DNA of 64,000 bases from contig NZ_SMZR01000002.1 of NCBI RefSeq assembly GCF_004358665.1, positions 726,310 to 790,309 of the forward strand. The letters are read 5' to 3'. Position 1 is the stretch's first letter. Each line of letters starts with the position of its first letter. Below are positions 1-8,416 of this stretch, in pieces. Made by a program: the position numbers and the translations under genes. The DNA comes from Jeotgalibacillus sp. S-D1 (GTDB lineage: Bacteria; Bacillota; Bacilli; Bacillales; Jeotgalibacillaceae). The notes below the pieces were generated by a model that saw only the letters and a program-made list of their open reading frames with translations, did not search any database and was not told the origin of the DNA.

Positions 1-61
1 CGGAAATTAACCGGCCTCATTTAGGGAGTTGTCATTGTCCCCATTTCCCCCAGCCTATTTT

Positions 62-811
62 CTAAATGCCCAGCGTATTTCCACCGTTTACGGAGATCGA
101 TTGCCCGGTTATAAATCTTGATTCTTCTGATGCCAGAAAAACAACGGCATTTGCAATGTCTTCTCCCTTTCCCACACGTCCAAGCGGAACCCCTTTTGCA
201 TAATTGCCCGGATCAATTCCCTCATGTCTTTCAACCGGGATAAAACCGGGATTAACCAAGTTCACCGTAATTCCATGCGGTCCGAGTTCATTTGCCCAGG
301 ATCTTGTCATTCCTAGTTGTGCAGATTTTGCTGTCACATAATTTGAAAAGTTAGGATTGCCCAGCTGAATAACCTCACTGCCGATCGTAATAATTCTTCC
401 CTTTTTCCTTTTTTTCATAGCTGGCAGTACCGCCTTGGTAAGCAACAGAGGTGCTTTTACAAAAAATTCGAGCTGATCCATATAGTCCTGCCAGGAACTT
501 TCTTCGATTGAAAGCTCAGGCTGCGGACCCGTCGCGTTATTGACCAGCACATCAACAGATCCCCCCGCTGTCAGTTCGATCTTTTCTACCATCTCCCTTA
601 CAGCGGCTTCTTCTGTCACATCTGCCTGAATAGCAAAAGCCCGTCCCCCCTCTTGTTGAATATGCTGTGCCGTCTTTTCTGCCGCTGTCCGATTATGGGC
701 ATAGTTGACAATAACCGTTGCCCCTGATTTACCCAAAGCTTCACTTATGAATTTTCCAAGCCCTCTTGAGCCGCCGGTAACTAAAACGATTTTCCCGCTG
801 ACATCATTCAT
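62..811 (-). CDS. SDR family oxidoreductase (FabG-like)
   Basis: A classical short-chain dehydrogenase/reductase of 249 residues, the usual length for a cytoplasmic NAD(P)(H)-dependent oxidoreductase. The nucleotide-binding TGGSRGLG lies at residues 12-19, an acidic Asp64 after the second strand, and the catalytic Ser145, Tyr158 and Lys162 are all present (Tyr-x3-Lys). The usual NNAG is NNAT at 91-94, a tolerated variant. The ATG follows a GGGAG ribosome site. It stands alone at the window edge, so neighbours say nothing about substrate. 3-oxoacyl-ACP reductase-like or general sugar/alcohol dehydrogenase activity are both possible; the family is certain, the substrate unknown. Confidence 0.88.
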   Translation of the reverse strand: MNDVSGKIVLVTGGSRGLGKFISEALGKSGATVIVNYAHNRTAAEKTAQHIQQEGGRAFAIQADVTEEAAVREMVEKIELTAGGSVDVLVNNATGPQPELSIEESSWQDYMDQLEFFVKAPLLLTKAVLPAMKKRKKGRIITIGSEVIQLGNPNFSNYVTAKSAQLGMTRSWANELGPHGITVNLVNPGFIPVERHEGIDPGNYAKGVPLGRVGKGEDIANAVVFLASEESRFITGQSISVNGGNTLGI

Positions 812-949
812 TTGCTCACTCCCAATTGTATGTAAGTATTAATAAATCCTATCATACCGTTTATTAAAAATCTGAATTATTAGTAATTTAAGTTATATAT
901 AGGGATTCTGTATAATTAAATTACTAATCTTCAATTAGGAGGGGGAAAA

Positions 950-1357
950 ATGTTTTTATTACTCCAGTTTACAGCCAACACTTCTTCTGACCTGATGTTT
1001 ACCGGCGTTCCTATTTTCATAGCAGCTGTGTTTATCATCGTATTTGGCATCATCATATTTACTGTCTTCAAAGGTGTATCGGTATGGTCGACGAACAATC
1101 GGGCTCCACGTGAAACTAAAAAAGCGTTTGTATTAACCAAAAGAACATCCACCAATCACCATGTTGGAGGTAATCAGCGTTCTGCCAGCACTTCGTACTT
1201 CGTGACCTTTGAATTTACCAATGGCAATCGAAAAGAATTCCAGGTAAAAGGCACCGAATTCGGCCTGATGTCAGAGGGAGATACGGGTACACTTGATTTT
1301 CAGGGAACCCGTTTCCATTCCTTTGACAGAGAACTTACAACCTCCCAGCAACCATAG
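950..1357 (+). CDS. DUF2500-type membrane-anchored protein
   Basis: A 135-residue protein with one N-terminal membrane segment (about residues 19-40) and a C-terminal beta-rich domain (about 60-130) with the pattern VTFEFTNGNRKEFQV and GDTGTLDFQG, which I recognise as the DUF2500 family of small Bacillus membrane proteins. The topology suggests a short outer N-terminus with the domain on one membrane face; no function is known. A TATAAT box at 911-916, with a poor -35 (TTAAGT at 888-893, 17-bp spacer), and a GGAGGGGG ribosome site precede the ATG. Confidence 0.8.
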   Translation: MFLLLQFTANTSSDLMFTGVPIFIAAVFIIVFGIIIFTVFKGVSVWSTNNRAPRETKKAFVLTKRTSTNHHVGGNQRSASTSYFVTFEFTNGNRKEFQVKGTEFGLMSEGDTGTLDFQGTRFHSFDRELTTSQQP

Positions 1358-1422
1358 AAAGATTCAGCTCAAATGTGGTATACTAAATCAATTACAATAT
1401 AAAGAACATGACCGGAGGCATT

Positions 1423-1899
1423 ATGCTTACATTTGAAGAAAAATTAGCAATTTTTGAATCGTATCCTGAATTAACGAGAAATGATGTTTCATTAGGAAGA
1501 ATTAATTTTCATTTTGAGGAAAGCAAACGGGATAAATCCATTGTCGTTTACCATCTTCATCCTAACGGAAACGCCTTTATTTTCGGAGGGTTTGTAAAAG
1601 GTTATAAAAAAAATAATAAGGGCATGATTAACGTCCGTGAATTTCCTGAAGAGGACATCCGTTTGGTAATTGAAAAATCCATTCGTTCCCTGTCAGAGGA
1701 ACCGCAGGAGGAGCTTGCTGATTTCGAACCGCATGTGGAGGAAACATGGGGCAACCAGAACTTGCAAACACTGACATTAGTGAAAGAAGAGGATATGTGG
1801 AGCGTCTATGCAGGAAAGAATCTGGACGGAATCTTCACCACTTATAATGAAGCTGCTTCTTATCTTGAGGAAGAAGGCTTCACTAAAAAAAGATACTAA
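1423..1899 (+). CDS. Conserved hypothetical protein, 158 aa
   Basis: An acidic, soluble protein with no signal or membrane segment. An upstream in-frame ATG at 1408 exists, but GGAGG at 1414-1418 is well placed only for the ATG at 1423, giving an N-terminus MLTFEEKLAIFESYPEL. The central part (GRINFHFEES, VVYHLHPNGNAFIFGGF) looks like a small alpha/beta fold. I recall similar proteins in other Bacillaceae but no assigned function. It may be co-transcribed with the DUF2500 gene 65 bp upstream. A dispersed repeat starts directly after the stop codon. Confidence 0.7.
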   Translation: MLTFEEKLAIFESYPELTRNDVSLGRINFHFEESKRDKSIVVYHLHPNGNAFIFGGFVKGYKKNNKGMINVREFPEEDIRLVIEKSIRSLSEEPQEELADFEPHVEETWGNQNLQTLTLVKEEDMWSVYAGKNLDGIFTTYNEAASYLEEEGFTKKRY

Positions 1900-1937
1900 A
1901 AAAGAGGCGGGACAAATGTGTCTCACCTCTTCTAACC

Positions 1938-2065
1938 GGTTCACTGCGCTTTTAGGCGGACGCTTTCCGCAGGGACGGCGCTGAGCCCTCCTCAGGCTTT
2001 GCCTTACGGGGGTCTCAGCTTGCCGTCAAATCCTGCAGGAGTCGCCACCTTCCGCTCCGTTAACC
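1938..2065. repeat. Dispersed 125-128-bp repeat, copy 1
   Basis: First of four copies in the window (others at 18479, 22178 and 28268), all in the same orientation. Each runs from GGTTCA, through CGCTTTCCGC, a GAGCC...TCAGGCTT..GCCT stem, a GGGGTCTCA block, GCAGGAGTCGCCACC and CTTCCGCTCC, to a terminal ACC. This copy is nested in a GGGACA/TGTCCC inverted repeat (about 1903-1916 and 2113-2127), so the composite may also end transcription of both convergent neighbours. Confidence 0.85.
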
Positions 2066-2128
2066 TCATATTTGCAATTAAAAAGGCTCAATTCACATAA
2101 CTTTGGAGTTATGTCCCAACCTCCTTAA

Positions 2129-3229
2129 TTAAAACCGATCTTTATTTCTAAAGACTCGTTCTTCCTCAAGCAGTCTTCTTTCTTCTTCACTTTTATCCTT
2201 TTTATCTTTCGTTCTGCCAGTTTCATGGTTATGGCTGTTGACGTCCTTATCATCCTCTACGCCCTGGCCTCCCCATAAACGGTTTTCATCTTCTACCTGC
2301 TTTTCTTCATGGCGGTTACCGATATGAGTGTCATTGCCTACCCAAATGGTTTCTTCACTGGAATTTGAAATGGTGCCGGAATTGCCTTTCCCCCGGCTGT
2401 CAGGCGGCCATTCACTATTGTCGGATGATGCAGGTGCTTCCTGCTGCCCGCCTCCCTCCTGGTCAGGACGGATATCACTTCTTGGCGTTCCGGCATCGAC
2501 AACATCGTCAGAGATTGTGCTGTTTGTCGCACTGTCCATACCCTTACTCTGATTATTCCTTGGGTCGTGAGTTTGATTATTATTGGCAGTTGAACCGATA
2601 TTAATCCTCGGTTTTTCATTATTGTCTCTACGGCCTGTGTGTTCACCCGTGCTCGTACTGCTGGTCATGCCTTTACTTTCATTGCTGATACCGCTTGAAC
2701 CGCTTGTTTCATTGCCAAATCGCTGTTTGTCTTCTCTTGATGGCTCAAGATTTTTGCCATGATCACTGCCGGGTTCTGTATGAGTCGGTTCACTTGTAAA
2801 GTTTGCACCTGCTGTTCGGTTATCTTCCAGCCCTGTAGGAGGAGCAATATTTCCGTCAACATAATTTGGACTTGTTTCTACTGCAGCTGTCTGGCCTGAT
2901 TGATCAAAACCACTGTCTGCATACAGTAAAATAGCTCCATTATTGACATCATCGTAATAACGCTCCGCCGCTTCCCGCTCTAATCCCATGCGATGAAACG
3001 CTTCTCTTACAGGTGAATCACCCGTTACAAATGCTTTAAACTTATCCATCCAATTCCCCTCGGATGATTCAAGGTCCACATCTGTTCTTCCTCGTACTAA
3101 CGAAAGTTCTTCTTTATCTCTTGCCATAGCATACATATCTTGTTCTGAGTATCCTTCTAATTTTAACTCTTCAATCTTCCTTAAAACTTCTTCTTGTGTT
3201 CTAAATGTTTCAACATATTTTCTAGACAT
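2129..3229 (-). CDS. YflT-type general stress protein with long hydrophilic tail
   Basis: Residues 1 to about 105 match the YflT/17M-like general stress domain (KYVETFRTQEEVLRKIEEL, then SEQDMYAMARDKEEL and a GAILLYADSG end). The remaining ~260 residues are low-complexity, rich in N, S, D, E, G and Q, with almost no hydrophobic residues, ending in a charged KDKKDKSEEERRLLEEE helix; disorder is expected. Usual family members are only about 110-150 residues, so the tail is an unusual extension. GGGAGG precedes the ATG. A sigma-B-like promoter lies 58-82 bp upstream, fitting the family's known control by general stress. Function beyond stress protection is unknown. Confidence 0.82.
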   Translation of the reverse strand: MSRKYVETFRTQEEVLRKIEELKLEGYSEQDMYAMARDKEELSLVRGRTDVDLESSEGNWMDKFKAFVTGDSPVREAFHRMGLEREAAERYYDDVNNGAILLYADSGFDQSGQTAAVETSPNYVDGNIAPPTGLEDNRTAGANFTSEPTHTEPGSDHGKNLEPSREDKQRFGNETSGSSGISNESKGMTSSTSTGEHTGRRDNNEKPRINIGSTANNNQTHDPRNNQSKGMDSATNSTISDDVVDAGTPRSDIRPDQEGGGQQEAPASSDNSEWPPDSRGKGNSGTISNSSEETIWVGNDTHIGNRHEEKQVEDENRLWGGQGVEDDKDVNSHNHETGRTKDKKDKSEEERRLLEEERVFRNKDRF

Positions 3230-3286
3230 CTGCCATTCCTCCCTGTCATGTTAAAAAATTTGCTGCTCGTTATTCTTAGTACATAT

Positions 3287-3311
3287 TTACCCGATGAAAT
3301 TAATTCGAAAC
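3287..3311 (-). promoter_or_regulatory. Sigma-B-like promoter of the YflT-type gene
   Basis: Read on the minus strand, GTTTCG (3306-3311), a 13-bp spacer and GGGTAA (3287-3292) match the sigma-B pattern GTTTAA-N12-15-GGGTAT at ten of twelve bases. YflT-family genes are known members of the sigma-B regulon in B. subtilis, which supports the call. Confidence 0.65.
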
Positions 3312-3404
3312 AGCTCCAAGCGGTTGAATGTGGAAAATAATTCAAATGAACTATCCATACGATTATTTAAACTAATCCTTCCTTCTAGATCCATTTTTCC
3401 TGCA

Positions 3405-3440
3405 TACAAAAAACCCCGAACAAATTAATGTCCAGGGTGT
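3405..3440 (-). terminator. Terminator after the aldo/keto reductase
   Basis: On the minus strand ACCCTG (3433-3438) pairs with CGGGGT (3413-3418, one G-U), followed by a run of T. It lies just below the stop codon at 3452. Confidence 0.6.
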
Positions 3441-3451
3441 TACTTTAACGC

Positions 3452-4279
3452 CTATTCTTTATCCATTTCATTTGGATGCGGACCTTTACGCTCGTTGCGA
3501 TCCAAATCATTAATGGTTCTCATTTCATCATCAGTTAATTCAAAATCGAAAACATCGAAGTTTGATTCAATTCTGGATGGCGTTACGGATTTTGGAATGA
3601 CAATTGAATTGCTTTGCAGATGCCAGCGAATCACCACTTGAGCAGGTTCTTTGCCATACTTTTCTGCAATATTGCGAATTGCTTCATCTTTAAGTACTTC
3701 ACCGCCCTGCATTATCGGGCTCCATGATTCTAAATAAATATCATTTTTCGCACAAAATTCCTTCATCTCATGCTGTCCAAGATAAGGATGGCACTCCACC
3801 TGGTTTACAGCCGGTTTAACGGTGCATTCGTCCATTAAACGCTGAAGGTGGTCAATTTCAAAATTACAAACTCCGATTGCTTTAACTTTGCCGTCTTCGT
3901 ACAGTTTTTCCATTGCTTTGTATGTGTCGATATAACGATCCTTATCAGGCATCGGCCAATGGATCAGATACAGATCAACGTAGTCAAGACCAAGCTTTTC
4001 AAGACTTTCGTCAAGCGCTTTAATCGTTGTATCATAGCCCTGATCTGCATTCCAAACCTTTGTCGTAATGAAAAGTTCTTCCCGGGGTACACCTGATTCT
4101 TTAATGCCCTGGCCCACTCCCTTTTCATTCTGATAAATAGCAGCTGTATCAATTGAACGGTAACCTGTTTCAATTGCTTTTCTGACAGAGTCTGCTGCGA
4201 CCTTGCCATCTTCTACCTGCCAAACTCCTAATCCAATTTGAGGCATTTCAAGTCCATTATTAAGCGTAATCGTATTCAT
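3452..4279 (-). CDS. Aldo/keto reductase (diketogluconate reductase type)
   Basis: NADPH-dependent aldo/keto reductase of 275 residues reducing aldehydes or ketones in the cytoplasm. The catalytic tetrad is intact: Asp44, Tyr49, Lys74 and His107 (in LIHWPMP), and the C-terminal IPKS..PSRIESNFDVFDF segment that binds the cofactor phosphate is present. It resembles the YtbE/YvgN group of Bacillus, which detoxify methylglyoxal and similar carbonyls; that physiological role is inferred from the group. The gene is monocistronic, with AAAGGAG before the ATG and its own terminator. Confidence 0.9.
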   Translation of the reverse strand: MNTITLNNGLEMPQIGLGVWQVEDGKVAADSVRKAIETGYRSIDTAAIYQNEKGVGQGIKESGVPREELFITTKVWNADQGYDTTIKALDESLEKLGLDYVDLYLIHWPMPDKDRYIDTYKAMEKLYEDGKVKAIGVCNFEIDHLQRLMDECTVKPAVNQVECHPYLGQHEMKEFCAKNDIYLESWSPIMQGGEVLKDEAIRNIAEKYGKEPAQVVIRWHLQSNSIVIPKSVTPSRIESNFDVFDFELTDDEMRTINDLDRNERKGPHPNEMDKE

Positions 4280-4418
4280 CAGTAAACTCCTTTCGACAGT
4301 CGAAATTTTCTCTTATTCAGTATAAACGAGGTTGTTTTTACATGTCGATTATTTAGGCCTGCCTACTGAAAATACCCTTTTTAAGGAAAGTGAAAACCTG
4401 CTGAAGTGATACAAATCT

Positions 4419-5165
4419 TTATAACACAAACTTTTCTATTGCTTTGGCCACTCCATCTTGTTCATTCGTATCAGTGATCCAGTCGGCGGCATTCTTTACT
4501 GCCTGCTGTGCATTACCCATCGCAACGCCAATGCCTGCTTCATTGATCATCGCCAGATCATTTAAGCTGTCACCAACCGTCATCACCTCGTCCATGGTGA
4601 TATTCAACCGCTCGCACACCTTTCGAATGGCTGCTGCTTTATTAATGCCTGCAGCATTTACTTCGATGTTCGTTTCACTTGAATTGGTGATTTCAAGCGC
4701 ATTATTTAAGGTCAGCTCTTCGCGGATCGTTTCCCTAACCTCGTCGTCTTCAATATCAAAACCGAATTTTAACCATTCATGCTCCTCTAATCGTTCAGGG
4801 AAAGCCGTATTTTTATTCCATACGCCTCCGACAGTAGAAGACCAGAAATGCGTCTCATGCTTTTTGGCTAATTCGTACATCTGGTCTATATGGTCCACAT
4901 CAATCATCGTGCGATCGACCAAGTTCAGATCAGAATCCCAAATCTCGCTGCCGTTTACAGTAATTAAATAGGAAGCTAAATCGAGCGATTCAACAATCTC
5001 CTGGCAGTTGATTAATGGTCTGCCTGTACTGACCATGACCTTTACACCCTGCTGCTGCGCTTTTTTAATTATTTTGCGCGTATAGTCCGAGATTGTGTGA
5101 TCATTTTTCAGCAGGGTGCCGTCCATATCTAATGCAATTAGTTTTATTTTACTTTCTGGCTTCAT
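4419..5165 (-). CDS. Cof-type HAD-IIB phosphatase
   Basis: Haloacid-dehalogenase-like phosphatase of 248 residues. Motif I is LIALDMDGTLL with nucleophile Asp13 and acid/base Asp15; motif II is VMVSTGRP; motif IV GDSLNDLAMI binds Mg2+; the large C2 cap lies in between, which defines the Cof/YidA subclass. These enzymes hydrolyse sugar phosphates, flavin or pyridoxal phosphates with broad specificity. An in-frame ATG at 5198 lacks a good ribosome site, whereas AGGAGG sits 11 bases before the ATG at 5165, so that start is preferred. No operon partner is visible. Confidence 0.87.
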   Translation of the reverse strand: MKPESKIKLIALDMDGTLLKNDHTISDYTRKIIKKAQQQGVKVMVSTGRPLINCQEIVESLDLASYLITVNGSEIWDSDLNLVDRTMIDVDHIDQMYELAKKHETHFWSSTVGGVWNKNTAFPERLEEHEWLKFGFDIEDDEVRETIREELTLNNALEITNSSETNIEVNAAGINKAAAIRKVCERLNITMDEVMTVGDSLNDLAMINEAGIGVAMGNAQQAVKNAADWITDTNEQDGVAKAIEKFVL

Positions 5166-5358
5166 CTTACAAGATGCCTCCTCTAAACTCTTATCCATTT
5201 TTCTCTTTGTAGTATAGCGTGATTAGGACATAAAATCGAACTGAAGCATTTGAGTGCTCCTCTTCTGTCTTTAAATAAATATTTCCATAGGAGCAGGATT
5301 TCTACATGATCTGTCAAATGTCTACTATAGAATGTATTTTTTAATTAGGAGGCTGACT

Positions 5359-5838
5359 ATGCGTTTAAAAAAGAAAGTAAAATATACGCTTTATATTACC
5401 CTGCTAGTGATTATTATTATAATTTTTAACGCATCTGTTAGTTTCCCTTCCTACAACGCTAAATCTCTCGAAGCCTATTTGAATAACAACATCGCCCAGA
5501 AGACTGACGGAGGCATCATTACAGATGCATATAAAATTTATGGAGGAAATGATCAGGAGATGTATCTTTGGTACGGGTTTGAAGTGTGGAACAGGGAACA
5601 GCAGGATATTGAAGCCGGGGCATCCCTGCCCGTGGTTATTCAATTAAATGATCAAAATGAGCCAATCTCTCATGAAATTCCTGAAGACGGATCTAATTAT
5701 ACCAACAGCATGAAAGAGTTATTCCCGCTATATGTCCGCATACGAATGAATGATACAGACATGCCAGGATCTATTCGCCACTCCATTGATATGCAGCAGG
5801 ATTCCCTGCCTCCATCAGATGATGATGAATCAGCTTAA
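5359..5838 (+). CDS. Membrane-anchored hypothetical protein
   Basis: A 159-residue protein with a basic N-terminus (MRLKKKVK) and one hydrophobic segment (about residues 9-28), followed by an exposed polar domain with an acidic, aspartate-rich C-terminus (DDDESA). Topology suggests a type II anchor or uncleaved signal with the domain outside the cell. No family recognised. The start at 5359 has AGGAGG eight bases upstream; the longer frame from 5332 lacks one. A strong terminator follows. Confidence 0.68.
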   Translation: MRLKKKVKYTLYITLLVIIIIIFNASVSFPSYNAKSLEAYLNNNIAQKTDGGIITDAYKIYGGNDQEMYLWYGFEVWNREQQDIEAGASLPVVIQLNDQNEPISHEIPEDGSNYTNSMKELFPLYVRIRMNDTDMPGSIRHSIDMQQDSLPPSDDDESA

Positions 5839-5866
5839 ATACGATTTTTAACACAGTCAAATGCGT

Positions 5867-5906
5867 TCACTTTTGTTTCCATCACAAGCAAAAGTGAGCT
5901 TTTTTA
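5867..5906 (+). terminator. Rho-independent terminator
   Basis: TCACTTTTG (5867-5875) pairs with CAAAAGTGA (5889-5897), followed by GCTTTTTTA. It closes the gene ending at 5838. Confidence 0.85.
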
Positions 5907-6003
5907 TTGAGAAAATATAATAAAAACTGGTAAAAATCGCTTGAATCTAGCAAATAGCTGTCTTTTTCATCTGAATAAAAAAAGTATTTAGAATATTTTT
6001 ATT

Positions 6004-6034
6004 TGCTATTGCATTTGTCATATCATTGTAATAT
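6004..6034 (+). promoter_or_regulatory. Probable sigma-A promoter of the sugar operon
   Basis: TTGCTA (6004-6009) and TAATAT (6029-6034) with a 19-bp spacer are the best -35/-10 pair ahead of the LacI gene. The spacing is long, so the -35 is uncertain. The cre box downstream overlaps the expected transcription start. Confidence 0.45.
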
Positions 6035-6044
6035 GCTCAATATG

Positions 6045-6058
6045 TGAAAACGATTTCA
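6045..6058 (+). promoter_or_regulatory. cre site (CcpA operator)
   Basis: TGAAAACGATTTCA is a full match to the cre consensus TGWAANCGNTNWCA. It lies 11 bp downstream of the putative -10, a position where CcpA represses. This implies glucose repression of the whole 6.1-14.8 kb operon. The site is also nearly palindromic, so the operon's own LacI-type regulator could bind here too. Confidence 0.75.
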
Positions 6059-6097
6059 TAGATTCATAGTCTTATTTGGGGGTGTTCCTATAGGAGG

Positions 6098-7093
6098 GTG
6101 AGCGCGCTGTATACCATTAAAGATGTTGCGTCCAAAGCTGGGTTGTCACAGGCTACTGTCTCCAGAGTGATTAACAATCATCCTTACGTGAGTGAAGACA
6201 AAAAAAAGGCTGTTCAAAAGGCCATGAAGGAACTTGGATACGTTCCTAACTCTTCTGCACAACGGCTGAGAAACTTAAAAACAAAAAAAATAGCCGTTTT
6301 AGTGTCACGTATTGTAAACCCTTTCTTCAGCCAGCTGGTGGATGCCATGGAAAATCGGGCCGCTGTATGCGGATTTCAACTGATTTTGTGCAATACCAGA
6401 ATTGATAAAGGAAAGGAACTGGAGTATTTTCAACTGCTTAAATCTAAACAGGTTGATGGAATTATTATGGCATCAGTCGAGAATCGCTGGGAAGTAATTG
6501 AGCCCTTTACCAAATACGGCCCGATTATCTATTGCAACGAATACGATCCTGAAGCCACCGTCATTCGGGTCAGACTCGACCAGGTTGAAGGCGGGTACAT
6601 TGGTACAAAGCACTTACTCGAAAAAGGACACACAAAAATAGCTTATTGCCAAGGGAATGACAGCAGCGTTTCCGTTAATCGAAGAAAAGGTTATTTAAAA
6701 GCAATGACAGAATTTGGGATTGAACCGCTTGACGGCTGGATGTTTAAGAATATTTTCACCATTGAAGATGGCAGAAATATTTTCAGGCAGCTTAACCGTT
6801 TAACCGACCCCCCCACTGCCATTTTTACAGGCAGTGACGAGGTAGCTGCGGGTGTAATCAAAGAGGCGCAGCACCATTTGTGGAAGGTACCCGAACATTT
6901 AGCGGTGGTCGGCTTTGATGATCAGCCGATTGCGGAGCTGCTTGATCCGCAAATCACAACCATTAATCAGCATACATCTGATATTGGCTTCACTGCTATG
7001 GAGGTTATGCTTGAAATCATTAATAACGAGCGTTCAAATGACTCACAAGATATTATACTTCCCATTCGTTTAATTGAACGGCAATCAACTTAA
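6098..7093 (+). CDS. LacI/GalR-family transcriptional regulator
   Basis: A LacI-type sugar-responsive repressor. The helix-turn-helix is at residues 6-26 (TIKDVASKAGLSQATVSRVIN), followed by the hinge with the conserved SSAQRLR and a periplasmic-binding-protein-like effector domain. The start is doubtful. AGGAGG (6092-6097) abuts the GTG at 6098 with no spacer, while a CTG at 6107 lies nine bases away and would give the normal short N-terminus before TIKDVA. The gene is first in the operon, 21 bp before the binding-protein gene, so it is probably autoregulated; the inducer is likely the imported glycoside. Confidence 0.88.
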   Translation: MSALYTIKDVASKAGLSQATVSRVINNHPYVSEDKKKAVQKAMKELGYVPNSSAQRLRNLKTKKIAVLVSRIVNPFFSQLVDAMENRAAVCGFQLILCNTRIDKGKELEYFQLLKSKQVDGIIMASVENRWEVIEPFTKYGPIIYCNEYDPEATVIRVRLDQVEGGYIGTKHLLEKGHTKIAYCQGNDSSVSVNRRKGYLKAMTEFGIEPLDGWMFKNIFTIEDGRNIFRQLNRLTDPPTAIFTGSDEVAAGVIKEAQHHLWKVPEHLAVVGFDDQPIAELLDPQITTINQHTSDIGFTAMEVMLEIINNERSNDSQDIILPIRLIERQST

Positions 7094-7114
7094 CTTTAAG
7101 GGGGCTTTCTTATT

Positions 7115-8416
7115 ATGAAACTTTGGAATAAAAAAATTGCAGGTGTTTCGGTGCTTACAATGAGCCTGCTTCTCGCTGCTTGCAGTGATGACGCAGATAA
7201 CGCAACCGAAGACACTGGTTCTGACGATAATTCATCAAAAGAGCAGGTAGAAATTGTCTATGCCAGCGGAGTTGATGTAACAGGGGCTACAGATGCTTTG
7301 ATTGAAGCCTTCGAAAAAGAAAATCCAAATATTAAAATAAAACGCCAGGAAATGCCTGCTGATACTGGCACTTCACATGACCAGTATGTAACGACATTCA
7401 GCGGCCAAAGTGATGAAATCGATGTATTTGATGCGGATGTTATCTGGCCGGCTGAATTTGCTCAAGCTCAATATGCTCTTGAACTGGATCGGTTCATTGA
7501 AGCAGATGGCATCAACATGGATGACTTCTTCCCTGGAACTGTTCAATCAGGTAATTTTAACGGACGTCAATACGCAATGCCAAAATATACTGATGCAGGC
7601 CTTCTATTCTACCGCACGGACATCGTAGAAACGCCGCCAAAAACCTGGGATGAACTTTTCGAAATGGCCGGTGAACTTAATGGAGAAGCCGGGACTGAGT
7701 TTGGTTATCTTATGCAGGCAAACCAATATGAAGGTATGGTAACAAACGCAGTAGAATTTATCGCAGCCTATGGCGGTGAAGTGGTTAATGAAAACAATGA
7801 AGTAGTAGTAGACAGCCCGGAAACAGTGGCGGGTATCACGAAAATGGTTGAATTCGTTAACTCTGATTTTGTACCTAGCAATATCTTAAGCTTCCAGGAA
7901 ACTGAAACAAACAACGCCTGGGTTGGCGGACAAGCAGTTTTTGCCCGCAACTGGCCTTACATGCAAAACACATCTAATGATGAAGAAGCATCAGAAGTAG
8001 CAGGAAACGTTGGTTTTTCTGTATTACCTGCAGGAGATGAGACCAACGCAGCCACACTTGGCGGATGGATGAGCATGATCAACCGCTACAGCGCACACCA
8101 GGAAGAAGCCTGGGAATTCGTAAAATTCATGTCCGGACCTGAAGGACAAAAAATCAGTGCAGTTGAAGGCGGACGTGCCCCAACAATTGAAGCACTTTAC
8201 GATGATCCTGAAGTCCAAGAGGCAGCAGCATTGTTTGCGAACGAAGAGTTTGTAACCACTCTTCAAAATGCAGTGCCTCGTCCAGTATCGCCGATCTACC
8301 CGCAAATCACTGATATCATGCAAGTAGAACTTTCAAAAGCACTCGCACAGGACATCACACCAGAAGAAGCAGCCGCCAACATGCAAAGCAAAATTGAAGC
8401 TGCAATGGCAGAATAA
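7115..8416 (+). CDS. CUT1 ABC sugar-binding lipoprotein
   Basis: Extracellular solute-binding protein (433 residues) for a carbohydrate importer. The signal peptide ends in the lipobox LLLAAC with lipidated Cys23, so it is anchored on the outer membrane face. The body resembles trehalose/maltose-type binding proteins (DVIWPAEFAQAQYALELD, KTWDELFEMA, GGWMSMINRYS near the C-terminal lobe). It is followed by two permease genes, a ThuA-like gene and dehydrogenases, so an alpha- or beta-glycoside such as a disaccharide is the likely ligand. The stop codon forms the first bases of a tandem hairpin repeat that separates it from the permeases and may raise its expression above theirs. Confidence 0.9.
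   Translation: MKLWNKKIAGVSVLTMSLLLAACSDDADNATEDTGSDDNSSKEQVEIVYASGVDVTGATDALIEAFEKENPNIKIKRQEMPADTGTSHDQYVTTFSGQSDEIDVFDADVIWPAEFAQAQYALELDRFIEADGINMDDFFPGTVQSGNFNGRQYAMPKYTDAGLLFYRTDIVETPPKTWDELFEMAGELNGEAGTEFGYLMQANQYEGMVTNAVEFIAAYGGEVVNENNEVVVDSPETVAGITKMVEFVNSDFVPSNILSFQETETNNAWVGGQAVFARNWPYMQNTSNDEEASEVAGNVGFSVLPAGDETNAATLGGWMSMINRYSAHQEEAWEFVKFMSGPEGQKISAVEGGRAPTIEALYDDPEVQEAAALFANEEFVTTLQNAVPRPVSPIYPQITDIMQVELSKALAQDITPEEAAANMQSKIEAAMAE

Noticed and set aside
4444..4971. 175-codon plus-strand frame opposite the HAD gene
   Set aside because: A mirror frame of the conserved HAD phosphatase, with no ribosome site.
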